Origin: Nocardioidaceae bacterium UBA4001
Lineage (GTDB): Bacteria; Actinomycetota; Actinomycetes; Propionibacteriales; Nocardioidaceae
Direction: 5' to 3'
NCBI GenBank assembly: GCA_002384855.1
Contig: DGBP01000060.1
Coordinates: forward strand, 1 to 64,000
DNA: 64,000 nt
The notes beneath the pieces were generated by a model that was not told where the DNA came from, did no database searches, and worked only from the letters and a program-made list of their open reading frames with translations. Shown piece after piece: positions 16,397-24,116 of the stretch. The position numbers were made by a program, and so were the translations under genes. Every line of letters begins with the position of its first letter. Within the stretch, counting starts at the first letter, position 1.

Positions 16397-16746
16397 GGCT
16401 CCACCACGTGCAGGTGTCCTGCCCACCCGGCGGCGAGGAGGTCGCGCGGGCGTTCTACCGCGACGTGCTCGGCATCGCCGAGGTCGCCAAGCCACCCGTG
16501 CTCGCGGCGCGGGGCGGCTGCTGGTTCCGGGCGGACGGGGTGGAGGTCCACGTCGGTGTCGAGGAGGACTTCCGACCGGCCCGCAAGGCGCACCCGGCGT
16601 TCCTGGTCGACGACGTCGATGCGGTCGCCCGACGTGCGGAGACTGCCGGCCTGCCGGTGACCTGGGACGACGACCTCCCCGGCTGTCGGAGGTTCCACAC
16701 CGCCGACGGGCACGGCAACCGTGTCGAGGTGCTCGCCGAGCCCTGA
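16393..16746 (+). CDS. VOC (glyoxalase/bleomycin-resistance-like) family protein
   Basis: The 117-residue protein has the paired beta-alpha-beta-beta-beta units of the VOC superfamily. It begins MRLHHVQVSCPPG with a metal-ligand His, has EVHVGVEEDFRPARKAHPAF, and ends FHTADGHGNRVEVLAEP with the typical D-x-x-G-N-x-x-E/L motif. Substrate is unknown. The ATG overlaps the tam stop by 4 nt, so it is coupled to tam and falls under the same MarR control. Confidence 0.85.
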   Translation: MRLHHVQVSCPPGGEEVARAFYRDVLGIAEVAKPPVLAARGGCWFRADGVEVHVGVEEDFRPARKAHPAFLVDDVDAVARRAETAGLPVTWDDDLPGCRRFHTADGHGNRVEVLAEP

Positions 16747-16854
16747 GTGGCGGATCCACGGTCACCGGAGCGTGCCTGCGGACCTGCCGGAATGCTGAGG
16801 GACCTCTCCGGAGGCCCGATGTTACCGGCCAGTGGTTGGACGCGGGGAGGCATA

Positions 16855-16887
16855 CTTACGCCGCCGAAGGTTACGGTCCCGTAGGTG
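16855..16887 (+). promoter_or_regulatory. operator upstream of acyl-ACP desaturase, shared with second desaturase
   Basis: The site contains a perfect palindrome TACGG-TC-CCGTA (16872-16883), preceded by a half-degenerate copy TACGC-CG-CCGAA (16857-16868). The order and spacing match the reverse complement of 19720-19752 in front of the other desaturase (TACGC-TT-GCGTA then TACGG-TT-CCGTA). This strongly suggests one regulator, most simply the TetR protein encoded at 17999-18667. Confidence 0.75.
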
Positions 16888-16921
16888 GAGCCGGAGGGGT
16901 TTCCGCCGGAGGGAGCAGGAC

Positions 16922-17860
16922 GTGTCGAAGCCGCTGAGCCAGACCCAGATGCTGATCGAGCTCGAGCAGGTGGTGGAGGAGAACCTCAACCGCCACCTGA
17001 AGGTCGCCAAGGAGTGGTTCCCGCACGAGTACGTCCCGTGGAGCGACGGTCGCAACTTCGACGGCCCGCTCGGCGGCGAGGCGTGGAGCCCCGACGACTC
17101 GCCGCTGTCGGACGTCGCCCGGTCTGCGCTGATCGTGAACCTGCTGACCGAGGACAACCTTCCCAGCTACCACCACGAGATCGCGATCCTGTTCGGTCGG
17201 GACGCAGCGTGGGGTGACTGGGTGCATCGGTGGACCGCCGAGGAGGGCCGTCACGGCATCGCCATCCGCGACTACCTGCTCACCAGTCGTGCGGTGGACC
17301 CGGTGGAGCTGGAGCGGCTACGGATGCAGCACATGTCGACCGGCTACGAGTCCCTGCACAGCGCCGACCTGGTGCGCTCCCTGGCCTACGTGTCGTTCCA
17401 GGAGCTGGCCACCCGCGTCTCGCACCGCAACACCGGCCGGGTGACGAACGACCCCGTCGCCGACGCGCTCCTCGGGAAGGTGGCCGCGGACGAGAACCTC
17501 CACATGATCTTCTACCGCAACCTCCTCGGCGCGGCGCTCGAGCTCTCCCCGAGCCAGACCATGCGGGCGATCACCGACGTGGTCACCACCTTCGCGATGC
17601 CCGGCACCGACATCGCCGGCTTCCAGCGCAAGGCCGTGGAGATGGCGATCGCCGGGGTCTACGACCTGCGCCAGCACCGCGACGACGTGGTCGCCCCCGT
17701 GCTGCGCTTCTGGAACGTCTTCGAGCTCGAGGGGCTCGACGCCGAGGGGGAGCAGGCGCGCGAGGAGCTCGCCGCCTTCATGGACGGCCTCGAGGTCCAG
17801 GCGAACCGTTTCGAGGACAAGCGTGACCGGCTGCGCGAGCGCCTCGCCGCCCGGGCCTAG
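16922..17860 (+). CDS. acyl-ACP desaturase (ferritin-like di-iron)
   Basis: The 312-residue protein belongs to the soluble acyl-ACP desaturase family (DesA1/DesA2-like). Likely iron ligands are in EQVVEENLNRH, EDNLPSYHHEI, TAEEGRHGIAIRDYL and ADENLHMIFYRN. It inserts a double bond into acyl chains bound to acyl carrier protein in the cytoplasm, with electrons from ferredoxin. GTG 16922 follows GGAGGGAGCAGGAC and matches the family N terminus. It faces the TetR gene and a second, membrane-bound desaturase gene, which carry the same operator, so the three form one unsaturated-fatty-acid locus. Confidence 0.92.
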   Translation: MSKPLSQTQMLIELEQVVEENLNRHLKVAKEWFPHEYVPWSDGRNFDGPLGGEAWSPDDSPLSDVARSALIVNLLTEDNLPSYHHEIAILFGRDAAWGDWVHRWTAEEGRHGIAIRDYLLTSRAVDPVELERLRMQHMSTGYESLHSADLVRSLAYVSFQELATRVSHRNTGRVTNDPVADALLGKVAADENLHMIFYRNLLGAALELSPSQTMRAITDVVTTFAMPGTDIAGFQRKAVEMAIAGVYDLRQHRDDVVAPVLRFWNVFELEGLDAEGEQAREELAAFMDGLEVQANRFEDKRDRLRERLAARA

Positions 17861-17899
17861 TCGAGGCGCGCGCCGTCGTACCTGCTGCGGCGGGCCTGC

Positions 17900-17986
17900 G
17901 GCGTCGTACTTACCGTGACGAACCGGCACTCACCACGAGACATGTCACGACGTAGGTGCTGCTTTCCCAGGTGAACGTGGGAAAGC
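17900..17986. repeat. dispersed imperfect palindromic element, copy A
   Basis: About 87 bp resembling 50990-51077. The reverse complement starts GCTTTCCCACGTTCACC, continues TGGGAAAGCAGCACCTAC, and matches copy B over some 68 bp with scattered changes. Its best-preserved end is a hairpin GCTTTCCCA-GGTGAACG-TGGGAAAGC (17961-17986). It lies between the convergent desaturase and TetR genes, where it could also act as a terminator. No coding capacity is visible. Confidence 0.7.
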
Positions 17987-17998
17987 GGCGAGCCCGGA

Positions 17999-18667
17999 TC
18001 AGGGCTTGGTGCGCAGGCGCGGGTGCCGCTCCATCCCCGCGAGCCCGTTCCAGGCGAGGTTGACCAGGTGGGCGGCGACCACCTGCTTCTCGGGCCGGCG
18101 CTCGTCGAGCCACCACTGCCCGGTCGTGCCGACCATGCCGACCAGCATCTGGGAGTAGATCGGGGCCACGCTGGCGTCGAAGCCGCGCGCCTCGAACTCG
18201 TTGGCGAGGATGTACTCCACCCGGGTGGCGATGTCGCCGATGATCGACACGAACGACCCGGTGGCCGAGCCGATGGGGGAGTCGCGGACGAGGATCCGGA
18301 ACCCGTCGGGGGCCTGCTCGATGTAGTCGAGCAGCGCGAACGCCGCCTGCTCGAGCAGCACACGCGGGTGCTCGGCGTCGAGGGAGTCCTGCATCATCGC
18401 GAGCAGGCTGCGCACCTCGCGGTCGACCACGACCGCGTAGAGCCCCTCCTTGCCGCCGAAGTGCTCGTAGACCACCGGCTTGGACACCCCGGCGCGGGCC
18501 GCGACCTCCTCGATCGAGGTGCCGTCGAACCCGCGTTCGGCGAAGAGGCCGCGGGCGATGTGGACGAGCTGCTCGCGGCGCTCGGCCGCGGTCATCCGAC
18601 CACGCCCGTTGCGCCGGGTCTTCTCCTCGCTCACGTCAGCCACGGCGCCCATCATGACAGTGCACAC
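17999..18667 (-). CDS. TetR family regulator, FasR-like
   Basis: The protein has 222 residues from ATG 18667; ATG 18652 (217 residues) is equally possible. The N-terminal helix-turn-helix is MTAAERREQLVHIARGLFAE, FDGTSIEEVAARAGVSKPVV and YEHFGGKEGLYAVVV. The ligand domain contains EQAAFALLDYIEQAPDGFRI, LVRDSPIGSATGSF and VGMVGTTGQWWLDERRP. It looks close to the mycobacterial FasR (Rv3208), an acyl-CoA-responsive regulator of fatty-acid synthesis, as I recall that sequence. It starts 24 nt after the desaturase stop on the same strand, so the two are probably co-transcribed and autoregulated through the 19720 operator. Confidence 0.87.
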   Translation of the reverse strand: MCTVMMGAVADVSEEKTRRNGRGRMTAAERREQLVHIARGLFAERGFDGTSIEEVAARAGVSKPVVYEHFGGKEGLYAVVVDREVRSLLAMMQDSLDAEHPRVLLEQAAFALLDYIEQAPDGFRILVRDSPIGSATGSFVSIIGDIATRVEYILANEFEARGFDASVAPIYSQMLVGMVGTTGQWWLDERRPEKQVVAAHLVNLAWNGLAGMERHPRLRTKP

Positions 18668-18690
18668 GAGTCACCGGGCGGGGCGGACCC

Positions 18691-19689
18691 TCAGGCCGCG
18701 TCGGCCAGCCGCTCGGGCTGGTTCTCGAGGAGCTTGGACTCGATGCGCTCCTGGCTCGGCCAGCGCACGTCCGTGACCCAGCCCATCTTCTGCATGAACC
18801 AGATGACCCGCGCGGAGGTGTCGACCTGGCCGCGGAGCACGCCGTGGCGGGCGGCGGTCGGGTCGGCGTGGTGCAGGTTGTGCCACGACTCGCCCATCGA
18901 CGGGATCGCCAGCCACCAGACGTTGGCCGACTTGTCGCGGGAGAGGAAGGGTCGCTCGCCGATCGTGTGGCAGATGGAGTTGACCGACCACGTCACGTGG
19001 TGGAGCAGGCTCACCCGGACCAGCGAGCCCCAGAAGAACCCGGTGAGCGCGCCCTGCCACGACATCGTCAGCAGGCCACCGAGCACGGCCGGGAGCGCCA
19101 GCGAGATCGCGACCCACATCGGGAACTGCTTGGAGATCTTGACGATGTCCGGGTCCTTCATCAGGTCGGGGGCGTACTTACGCTGAGGGGTCTGCTCGGG
19201 GTCGAACAGCCACATCATGTGGGCGTACCAGAAGCCCTTGGTGAGGGCCTTGAGGTCGGTGCCGTAGCGCCACGGCGAGTGCGGGTCGCCGTCGCGGTCG
19301 GAGAACTTGTGGTGCTTGCGGTGGTCGGCCACCCAGCGGATGACCGGGCCCTGGATCGCCATCGACCCGGCGATCGCCCAGAAGATCTTCACGGCGCGGT
19401 TGGGCTTGTACGACTTGTGCGTGAAGAGGCGGTGGAACCCCACCGTGATGCCGTGACCGGTCAGCCAGTACATCGTCACCATGATCGCGACGTCGGTCCA
19501 GCCCAGCCAGCCGCCCCACGCGACCGGGATGGCGGCCGCGACGGCGACCAGCGGCACGATGATGAACAGTGCGAGCGCGACCTGCTCCTTGCGGGACTGC
19601 ACGTCCCCGCCCCAGGTGGCGTTGACCAGCTCGGGCTCGGCGGCCGTTGCTTCGGGGGAGAGGGCGGTTCCGGGAGGGGGTGGCGTCAT
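18691..19689 (-). CDS. membrane-bound acyl-CoA (stearoyl-CoA 9-) desaturase, DesA3-like
   Basis: The 332-residue integral membrane enzyme has the three histidine boxes of fatty acyl desaturases: HRLFTH (about 87), HRKHH (about 124) and ESWHNLHHADP (about 270). Four hydrophobic segments surround them. It forms delta-9 unsaturated acyl-CoA using oxygen and a reductase; no partner reductase gene is nearby. The first 25 residues are Pro/Glu-rich and soluble. The promoter region carries two 12-bp palindromes also found before the acyl-ACP desaturase. The TetR gene follows in the same direction. Confidence 0.93.
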   Translation of the reverse strand: MTPPPPGTALSPEATAAEPELVNATWGGDVQSRKEQVALALFIIVPLVAVAAAIPVAWGGWLGWTDVAIMVTMYWLTGHGITVGFHRLFTHKSYKPNRAVKIFWAIAGSMAIQGPVIRWVADHRKHHKFSDRDGDPHSPWRYGTDLKALTKGFWYAHMMWLFDPEQTPQRKYAPDLMKDPDIVKISKQFPMWVAISLALPAVLGGLLTMSWQGALTGFFWGSLVRVSLLHHVTWSVNSICHTIGERPFLSRDKSANVWWLAIPSMGESWHNLHHADPTAARHGVLRGQVDTSARVIWFMQKMGWVTDVRWPSQERIESKLLENQPERLADAA

Positions 19690-19719
19690 GCGGGCCTCGC
19701 AGGTGCGGTCGTCGGTACT

Positions 19720-19752
19720 TACCTACGGAACCGTAACCTACGCAAGCGTAAG
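19720..19752 (-). promoter_or_regulatory. double-palindrome operator of the DesA3-like/tetR operon
   Basis: Two perfect 12-bp palindromes, TACGGAACCGTA (19724-19735) and TACGCAAGCGTA (19739-19750), lie 15 bp apart centre to centre, 30-60 bp before the start codon. The flanks CTTAC and GTAAG extend the symmetry. The arrangement suits binding of two TetR dimers. The same element stands before the acyl-ACP desaturase at 16855-16887. Confidence 0.8.
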
Positions 19753-19829
19753 TTTCCAAGGGTGGCGGCTCCGAGTGGTCTGTACCCACGGTTGCGTAAT
19801 GTGTGCCCCCTGACATGAGTGGCAGTCAT

Positions 19830-19911
19830 TCCCCGGTTGGTCTGTCGGCAGGGCCCGCCGCACTTTGAATGCGGACAAGCGACGTAGGTTCGACTCCTAC
19901 CCGGGGAGCCA
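19830..19911 (+). tRNA. tRNA-Gln (anticodon TTG)
   Basis: The acceptor stem TCCCCGG pairs with CCGGGGA (19901-19907), followed by G and an encoded CCA. The anticodon arm is CCGCA-CTTTGAA-TGCGG with anticodon TTG (Gln). The T arm is GTAGG-TTCGACT-CCTAC. Two features are unusual: the variable region is 9 nt (19875-19883) and two bases separate the D and anticodon stems. A tRNA-Gln next to glmU is a conserved actinobacterial arrangement, which supports the call. Confidence 0.82.
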
Positions 19912-19959
19912 GTGGTCCGTGCCAGGGCCGACACCGTCGTCCACGAGGAGTGCGAAGCC

Positions 19960-21480
19960 GTGACCCCAGCCGCGTCAGCGACAGAGAACGCCGAGACCGC
20001 CGCTCCGGCCGCGGTGATCCTGCTGGCGGCAGGCAGCGGCACGCGGATGCGGTCGAAGACGATGAAGGTGCTGCACCCCCTCTGCGGGCGCAGCCTCATC
20101 GGCCACGTCATCTCCGCCTCGGAGGCGCTGAGCCCCCGCCACCTCGTCGCCGTCGTCGGCCACCAGCGCGAGCAGGTCACGCCGCACATCCTCGACCAGG
20201 TGCCCGAGGCCGTGATCGCGGTGCAGGAGTCCCAGGACGGCACCGGCCACGCCGTCCGGGTCGCGGTCGAGGCGCTCGTGGCCCAGGGAGGTACGACGGA
20301 CGGCACGGTCGTCGTCATGTTCGGCGACACCCCGCTGCTCGAGGCGGAGACCGTCGCGGGGCTCGTCGCCGACCACACCGGCTCGGGGCGTGCCCTGACC
20401 ATCCTGACCGCCGAGGTGGACGACCCCTACGGCTACGGACGCATCGTGCGGGACGCCGCGGGCGACGTCAGCGCGATCGTGGAGCAGAAGGACGCGACGC
20501 CCGAGCAGGCCGCGATCCGCGAGATCAACAGCGGCATCTTCGCCTTCGACGGCGGCTTCCTCGCCGACGCGATCACCCGGATCGCCAACGACAACGCCAA
20601 GGGGGAGTACTACCTCACCGACGTGGTCTCGATCGCCCGTGAGCTGGGCCGGACCGTCGGGGCGTACTCCATCGACGACGTGACCCAGACCGAGGGCGCC
20701 AACGACCGGGCGCAGCTCGCGGGCCTCGCCGCCGAGATGAACCGGCGGGTGCTCATCCGGTGGATGAGGGAGGGCGTCACCGTCGTCGACCCGGCCACGA
20801 CCTGGGTGGACGTGACCGTCGAGCTCTCCCCCGACGTCACCCTGCTGCCGGGCGTGCAGCTGCACGGCGCGACCCGGGTCGGCGAGGACGCGGTGGTCGG
20901 CCCCGACACGACGCTGACCGACGTGCTCGTGGGCGAGGGGGCGCGCGTCGTACGCACCCACGGCTCGGAGGCGGTGATCGGCGACGGCGCCACGGTCGGG
21001 CCGTTCGCCTACCTCCGCCCGGGGACGGTGCTCGGTGAGCGCGGCAAGATCGGAACCTTCGTGGAGACCAAGAACGCCCGGATCGGTGACGGAGCGAAGG
21101 TGCCGCACCTGTCCTACGTCGGCGACGCCGAGATCGGGGACGGCACGAACATCGGGGCCGGCACGATCTTCGCCAACTACGACGGGGTCCGGAAGCACCG
21201 CACGACCGTCGGCAGGCAGGCGAGGACCGGCTCGAACAACACGTTCATCGCCCCGGTGCACATCGGTGACGGCGCAGTGACCGGGGGTGGCACCGTCGTA
21301 CGTCGTGATGTCCCGCCCGGCGCGCTGGCGGTCTCGACCGGGCCGCAGCGGCACATCGAGGGGTGGGTGCTGCGCAAGCGTCCCGGCACCCCCGCGGCCG
21401 AGGTGGCCCACGAGGCGCTCGAGGGTGGGTCGTCTCACAACGACCCCGGCGAGTTCGCGTCCGGCACGTCTCCTGAGTGA
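19960..21480 (+). CDS. glmU: bifunctional UDP-N-acetylglucosamine pyrophosphorylase/glucosamine-1-phosphate acetyltransferase
   Basis: The 506-residue protein has an N-terminal nucleotidyltransferase domain (AVILLAAGSGTRMRSKTMKV, then QDGTGHAVR and FGDTPLL) and a C-terminal left-handed beta-helix acetyltransferase (from about 265, with hexapeptide repeats and KNARIGDGAKVPHLSYVGD). It acetylates GlcN-1-P and then makes UDP-GlcNAc for peptidoglycan. GTG 19960 is chosen because GAGGAG lies 12 nt upstream; GTG 19912 would begin directly at the tRNA end. It is followed by prs, the usual glmU-prs order. Confidence 0.95.
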   Translation: MTPAASATENAETAAPAAVILLAAGSGTRMRSKTMKVLHPLCGRSLIGHVISASEALSPRHLVAVVGHQREQVTPHILDQVPEAVIAVQESQDGTGHAVRVAVEALVAQGGTTDGTVVVMFGDTPLLEAETVAGLVADHTGSGRALTILTAEVDDPYGYGRIVRDAAGDVSAIVEQKDATPEQAAIREINSGIFAFDGGFLADAITRIANDNAKGEYYLTDVVSIARELGRTVGAYSIDDVTQTEGANDRAQLAGLAAEMNRRVLIRWMREGVTVVDPATTWVDVTVELSPDVTLLPGVQLHGATRVGEDAVVGPDTTLTDVLVGEGARVVRTHGSEAVIGDGATVGPFAYLRPGTVLGERGKIGTFVETKNARIGDGAKVPHLSYVGDAEIGDGTNIGAGTIFANYDGVRKHRTTVGRQARTGSNNTFIAPVHIGDGAVTGGGTVVRRDVPPGALAVSTGPQRHIEGWVLRKRPGTPAAEVAHEALEGGSSHNDPGEFASGTSPE

Positions 21481-21532
21481 CAATCGAGCAGGGGCCGGGA
21501 AGCGAGCAGGGCAGCAGCGAGGAGACGTACGC

Positions 21533-22513
21533 GTGAGCGGAATGAAGCGGGCCACCGAGAAGAACTTGATGGTCTTCAGCGGCCGAGCACACCTCGGGCT
21601 CGCCGAGGAGGTCGCCGAGCAGCTCGGCACCGGTCTGGTGCCCACCTCGGCCTACGAGTTCGCCAACTCCGAGATCTACGTCCGGTACGAGGAGTCGGTC
21701 CGCGGCTGTGACGCCTTCGTGATCCAGAGCCACACCGCTCCGGTGAACGAGTGGATCATGGAGCACCTGATCATGGTCGACGCGCTGAAGCGGGCGTCGG
21801 CGAAGCGGATCACCGTGGTGCTGCCGTTCTACGGCTACGCCCGGCAGGACAAGAAGCACCGCGGTCGCGAGCCGATCTCCGCGCGGCTGATGGCGGACCT
21901 GTTCAAGACCGCCGGCGCGGACCGGCTGATCGCCGTGGACCTGCACACGGCGCAGATCCAGGGCTTCTTCGACGGTCCCGTCGACCACCTGATGGCGATG
22001 CCCATCCTGTCGGACTACGTCATGGACAAGTACGGCAGCGAGGCGCTCGCCGTGGTCTCGCCCGACGCGGGCCGGATCAAGGTCGCCGAGCAGTGGTCGA
22101 ACCGGCTCGGCGGCGCGCCGCTGGCGTTCATCCACAAGACCCGCGACATCCACCGTCCCAACGAGTCGGTCGCCAACCGGGTGGTCGGCCAGGTCCAAGG
22201 CCGCATCTGCGTGCTGGTCGACGACATGATCGACACCGGCGGAACGATCGTGAAGGCCACCGAGGCGCTGATGGCCGAGGGCGCCGCGGGCGTGATCGTC
22301 GCGGCCACCCACGCGATCCTCTCCGACCCGGCCGTGGACCGGCTCAAGAACTGCTCCGCGACCGAGGTGATCGTCACCAACACCCTGCCGATCCCCGAGG
22401 AGCGGCACTTCGACAAGCTCACCGTGCTGTCGATCGCGCCGCTCGTGAGCCGCGCCATCCGCGAGGTCTTCGAGGACGGCTCGGTCACGAGCCTCTTCGA
22501 CGGCCGTGCCTGA
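21533..22513 (+). CDS. prs: ribose-phosphate pyrophosphokinase
   Basis: The 326-residue PRPP synthetase shows TEKNLMVFSGRAHLGLAEEV, the flexible-loop region FYGYARQDKKHRGREPIS, VDLHTAQIQGFF and the PRPP loop VLVDDMIDTGGTIVKA. It makes PRPP from ribose 5-phosphate and ATP for nucleotide, His and Trp synthesis. GTG 21533 has a GAGGAG motif 10 nt upstream; ATG 21542 is an alternative. It ends at a perfect 18-bp palindrome that may terminate the glmU-prs unit. Confidence 0.96.
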   Translation: MSGMKRATEKNLMVFSGRAHLGLAEEVAEQLGTGLVPTSAYEFANSEIYVRYEESVRGCDAFVIQSHTAPVNEWIMEHLIMVDALKRASAKRITVVLPFYGYARQDKKHRGREPISARLMADLFKTAGADRLIAVDLHTAQIQGFFDGPVDHLMAMPILSDYVMDKYGSEALAVVSPDAGRIKVAEQWSNRLGGAPLAFIHKTRDIHRPNESVANRVVGQVQGRICVLVDDMIDTGGTIVKATEALMAEGAAGVIVAATHAILSDPAVDRLKNCSATEVIVTNTLPIPEERHFDKLTVLSIAPLVSRAIREVFEDGSVTSLFDGRA

Positions 22514-22529
22514 GACGTCCGGACGTCTC
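22512..22529 (+). terminator. palindrome at the end of prs
   Basis: GAGACGTCC-GGACGTCTC is a perfect 18-bp palindrome that begins inside the prs stop codon. It could form a short hairpin terminator or be a protein site. No T tract follows. A -10-like TAGAAT (22563-22568) downstream probably starts the rplY transcript, giving a leader of about 190 nt with a small hairpin around CCGGTCCTGCGACCGG. Confidence 0.45.
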
Positions 22530-22761
22530 GGACGCCGATTTCTCCTGGGCGCCCCGGCTCGCTAGAATCGGCAAGTTGCCTCGGCGAGGGAGAGGATCCC
22601 GCTCCGTGATCGACGCGGCGGCTGCACCGGTCCTGCGACCGGTGTCACGGCCGCGCGTGGTGCGCGAAGCCTCCTCCACCGGGACCCCCGGGTCCCGTCC
22701 GCCTCGGGGCGACCACTGACGTTGCACACCGAGCTGCCAGCAGAAATCGAGGAGTCCCACC

Positions 22762-23445
22762 GTGTCCGAGACCAAGATCCAGGCCGAGTCGCGCACCGAG
22801 TTCGGCAAGGGCGCCGCCCGCCGTATCCGTCGTGCCGACAAGGTGCCCGCCGTGCTCTACGGCCACGGCACCGACCCGGTCCACATCACCCTGCCCGGCC
22901 ACGACACGATGCTGGCCCTCAAGCACGGCGGCGCCAACGCGCTGCTGTCGATCGAGATCGAGGGCAGGTCGCAGCTCGCCCTGCCCAAGCAGATCCAGCG
23001 CGACCCGATCAAGGGCTTCCTCGAGCACCTCGACCTGATCGTGGTGAAGAAGGGCGAGAAGGTCGTCGTCGAGATCCCGGTCCACGTCGTGGGCGAGGCC
23101 GCCTCCGACGCGCTGGTCGTCACCGAGCACCCGACGGTCACCGTCGAGGCCGAGGCCACCCACATCCCCGAGTACGTCGAGGTCTCCGTCGAGGGCGCCG
23201 AGGTCGGCACCCAGATCACGGTCGCGGACCTGCAGCTGCCCTCCGGCTCGACCGCGCAGGCCGACCCGGAGACCCTGGTCGTCAACGTCACTCACGCCCC
23301 GACCGCCGAGGAGGTCGAGGCGGAGCTCGCCGAGACCGAGGGTGAGCTCGGCATCGAGCGTGAGGAGTCCGAGGAGGCTGCCGAGGGCGAGGGCGCCGAG
23401 GGCGAGGCCGCCGAGGGCGAGGCCGGGGAGTCCACCGAGGAGTGA
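22762..23445 (+). CDS. rplY: 50S ribosomal protein L25/general stress protein Ctc
   Basis: The 227-residue long form (CTC type) has an N-terminal 5S-rRNA-binding domain (about 1-95: AESRTEFGKGAARRIRRADK, VPAVLYGHGTDPVHI) and a C-terminal beta domain (about 100-185). It ends in an acidic Glu/Gly/Ala tail of about 35 residues, which is usual in actinobacteria. It binds 5S rRNA on the large subunit. The GTG follows GAGGAG. It precedes pth, the conserved rplY-pth order. Confidence 0.95.
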   Translation: MSETKIQAESRTEFGKGAARRIRRADKVPAVLYGHGTDPVHITLPGHDTMLALKHGGANALLSIEIEGRSQLALPKQIQRDPIKGFLEHLDLIVVKKGEKVVVEIPVHVVGEAASDALVVTEHPTVTVEAEATHIPEYVEVSVEGAEVGTQITVADLQLPSGSTAQADPETLVVNVTHAPTAEEVEAELAETEGELGIEREESEEAAEGEGAEGEAAEGEAGESTEE

Positions 23446-23504
23446 GTCCGCTCCGCAGACTGTGGGGCAGACTGACGAGGGCCGGGAGCTCCCGAGAGGA
23501 ACCG

Positions 23505-24089
23505 ATGACAGAGGACCTGTGGCTGGTCGTCGGGCTCGGGAATCCCGGCCCTGCGTACGCCGGGAACCGGCACAACGTCGGCTACCTCGTCAACGACGAG
23601 CTCGCCTCGCGGGTCGGGTCGGGGTTCCGGCCCCACAAGACCGGCCGGGCCGACGTCGTCGAGGGACGGATCGGCGGTCCCGGCGGCCCCCGGGTCGTGC
23701 TCGCGCGTCCGCGCTGCTACATGAACGAGACCGGCGGGCCCGTGTCCGCCCTCGCGAAGTTCTACAAAATCCCCGTCGAGCGGATCGTGGCGGTCCACGA
23801 CGAGCTCGACATCTCCTTCGACACGTTGCGGGTGAAGCAGGGCGGCGGGGACAACGGCCACAACGGCCTCCGCTCGATCCGCCGCTCGATGGACTCGGGG
23901 GAGTTCTTCCGGGTCCGCGTCGGCATCGGCCGTCCCCCGGGGCGACTCTCGCCGGCCGACTACGTGCTCTCCGACTACAGCGCGAGCGAGCGGAAGATCC
24001 TGCCTTTCCAGGTCGACCGGGCCGCCGACGCCGTGGAGAGCCTGATCGTCGAGGGCCTCGAGCAGACCCAGTCGCGCTTCAACTCCTGA
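23505..24089 (+). CDS. pth: peptidyl-tRNA hydrolase
   Basis: The 194-residue enzyme has GLGNPGPAYAGNRHNVGY with the catalytic His, CYMNETGGPVSALAKFYKI, VAVHDELDISF and QGGGDNGHNGLRSI. It releases peptides from tRNAs that drop off ribosomes. ATG 23505 is preceded by GAGAGGAACC; an upstream in-frame ATG (23442) would begin inside rplY and add a non-conserved stretch. It follows rplY by 59 nt and probably shares its transcript. Confidence 0.95.
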   Translation: MTEDLWLVVGLGNPGPAYAGNRHNVGYLVNDELASRVGSGFRPHKTGRADVVEGRIGGPGGPRVVLARPRCYMNETGGPVSALAKFYKIPVERIVAVHDELDISFDTLRVKQGGGDNGHNGLRSIRRSMDSGEFFRVRVGIGRPPGRLSPADYVLSDYSASERKILPFQVDRAADAVESLIVEGLEQTQSRFNS

Positions 24090-24116
24090 CTTCCGACGCA
24101 TGAGAGGCTCACCACC

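Noticed and set aside
22530..22761. Autoregulatory leader of rplY
   Set aside because: The leader is about 190 nt with a small hairpin, but I see no conserved structure that supports a regulatory RNA.
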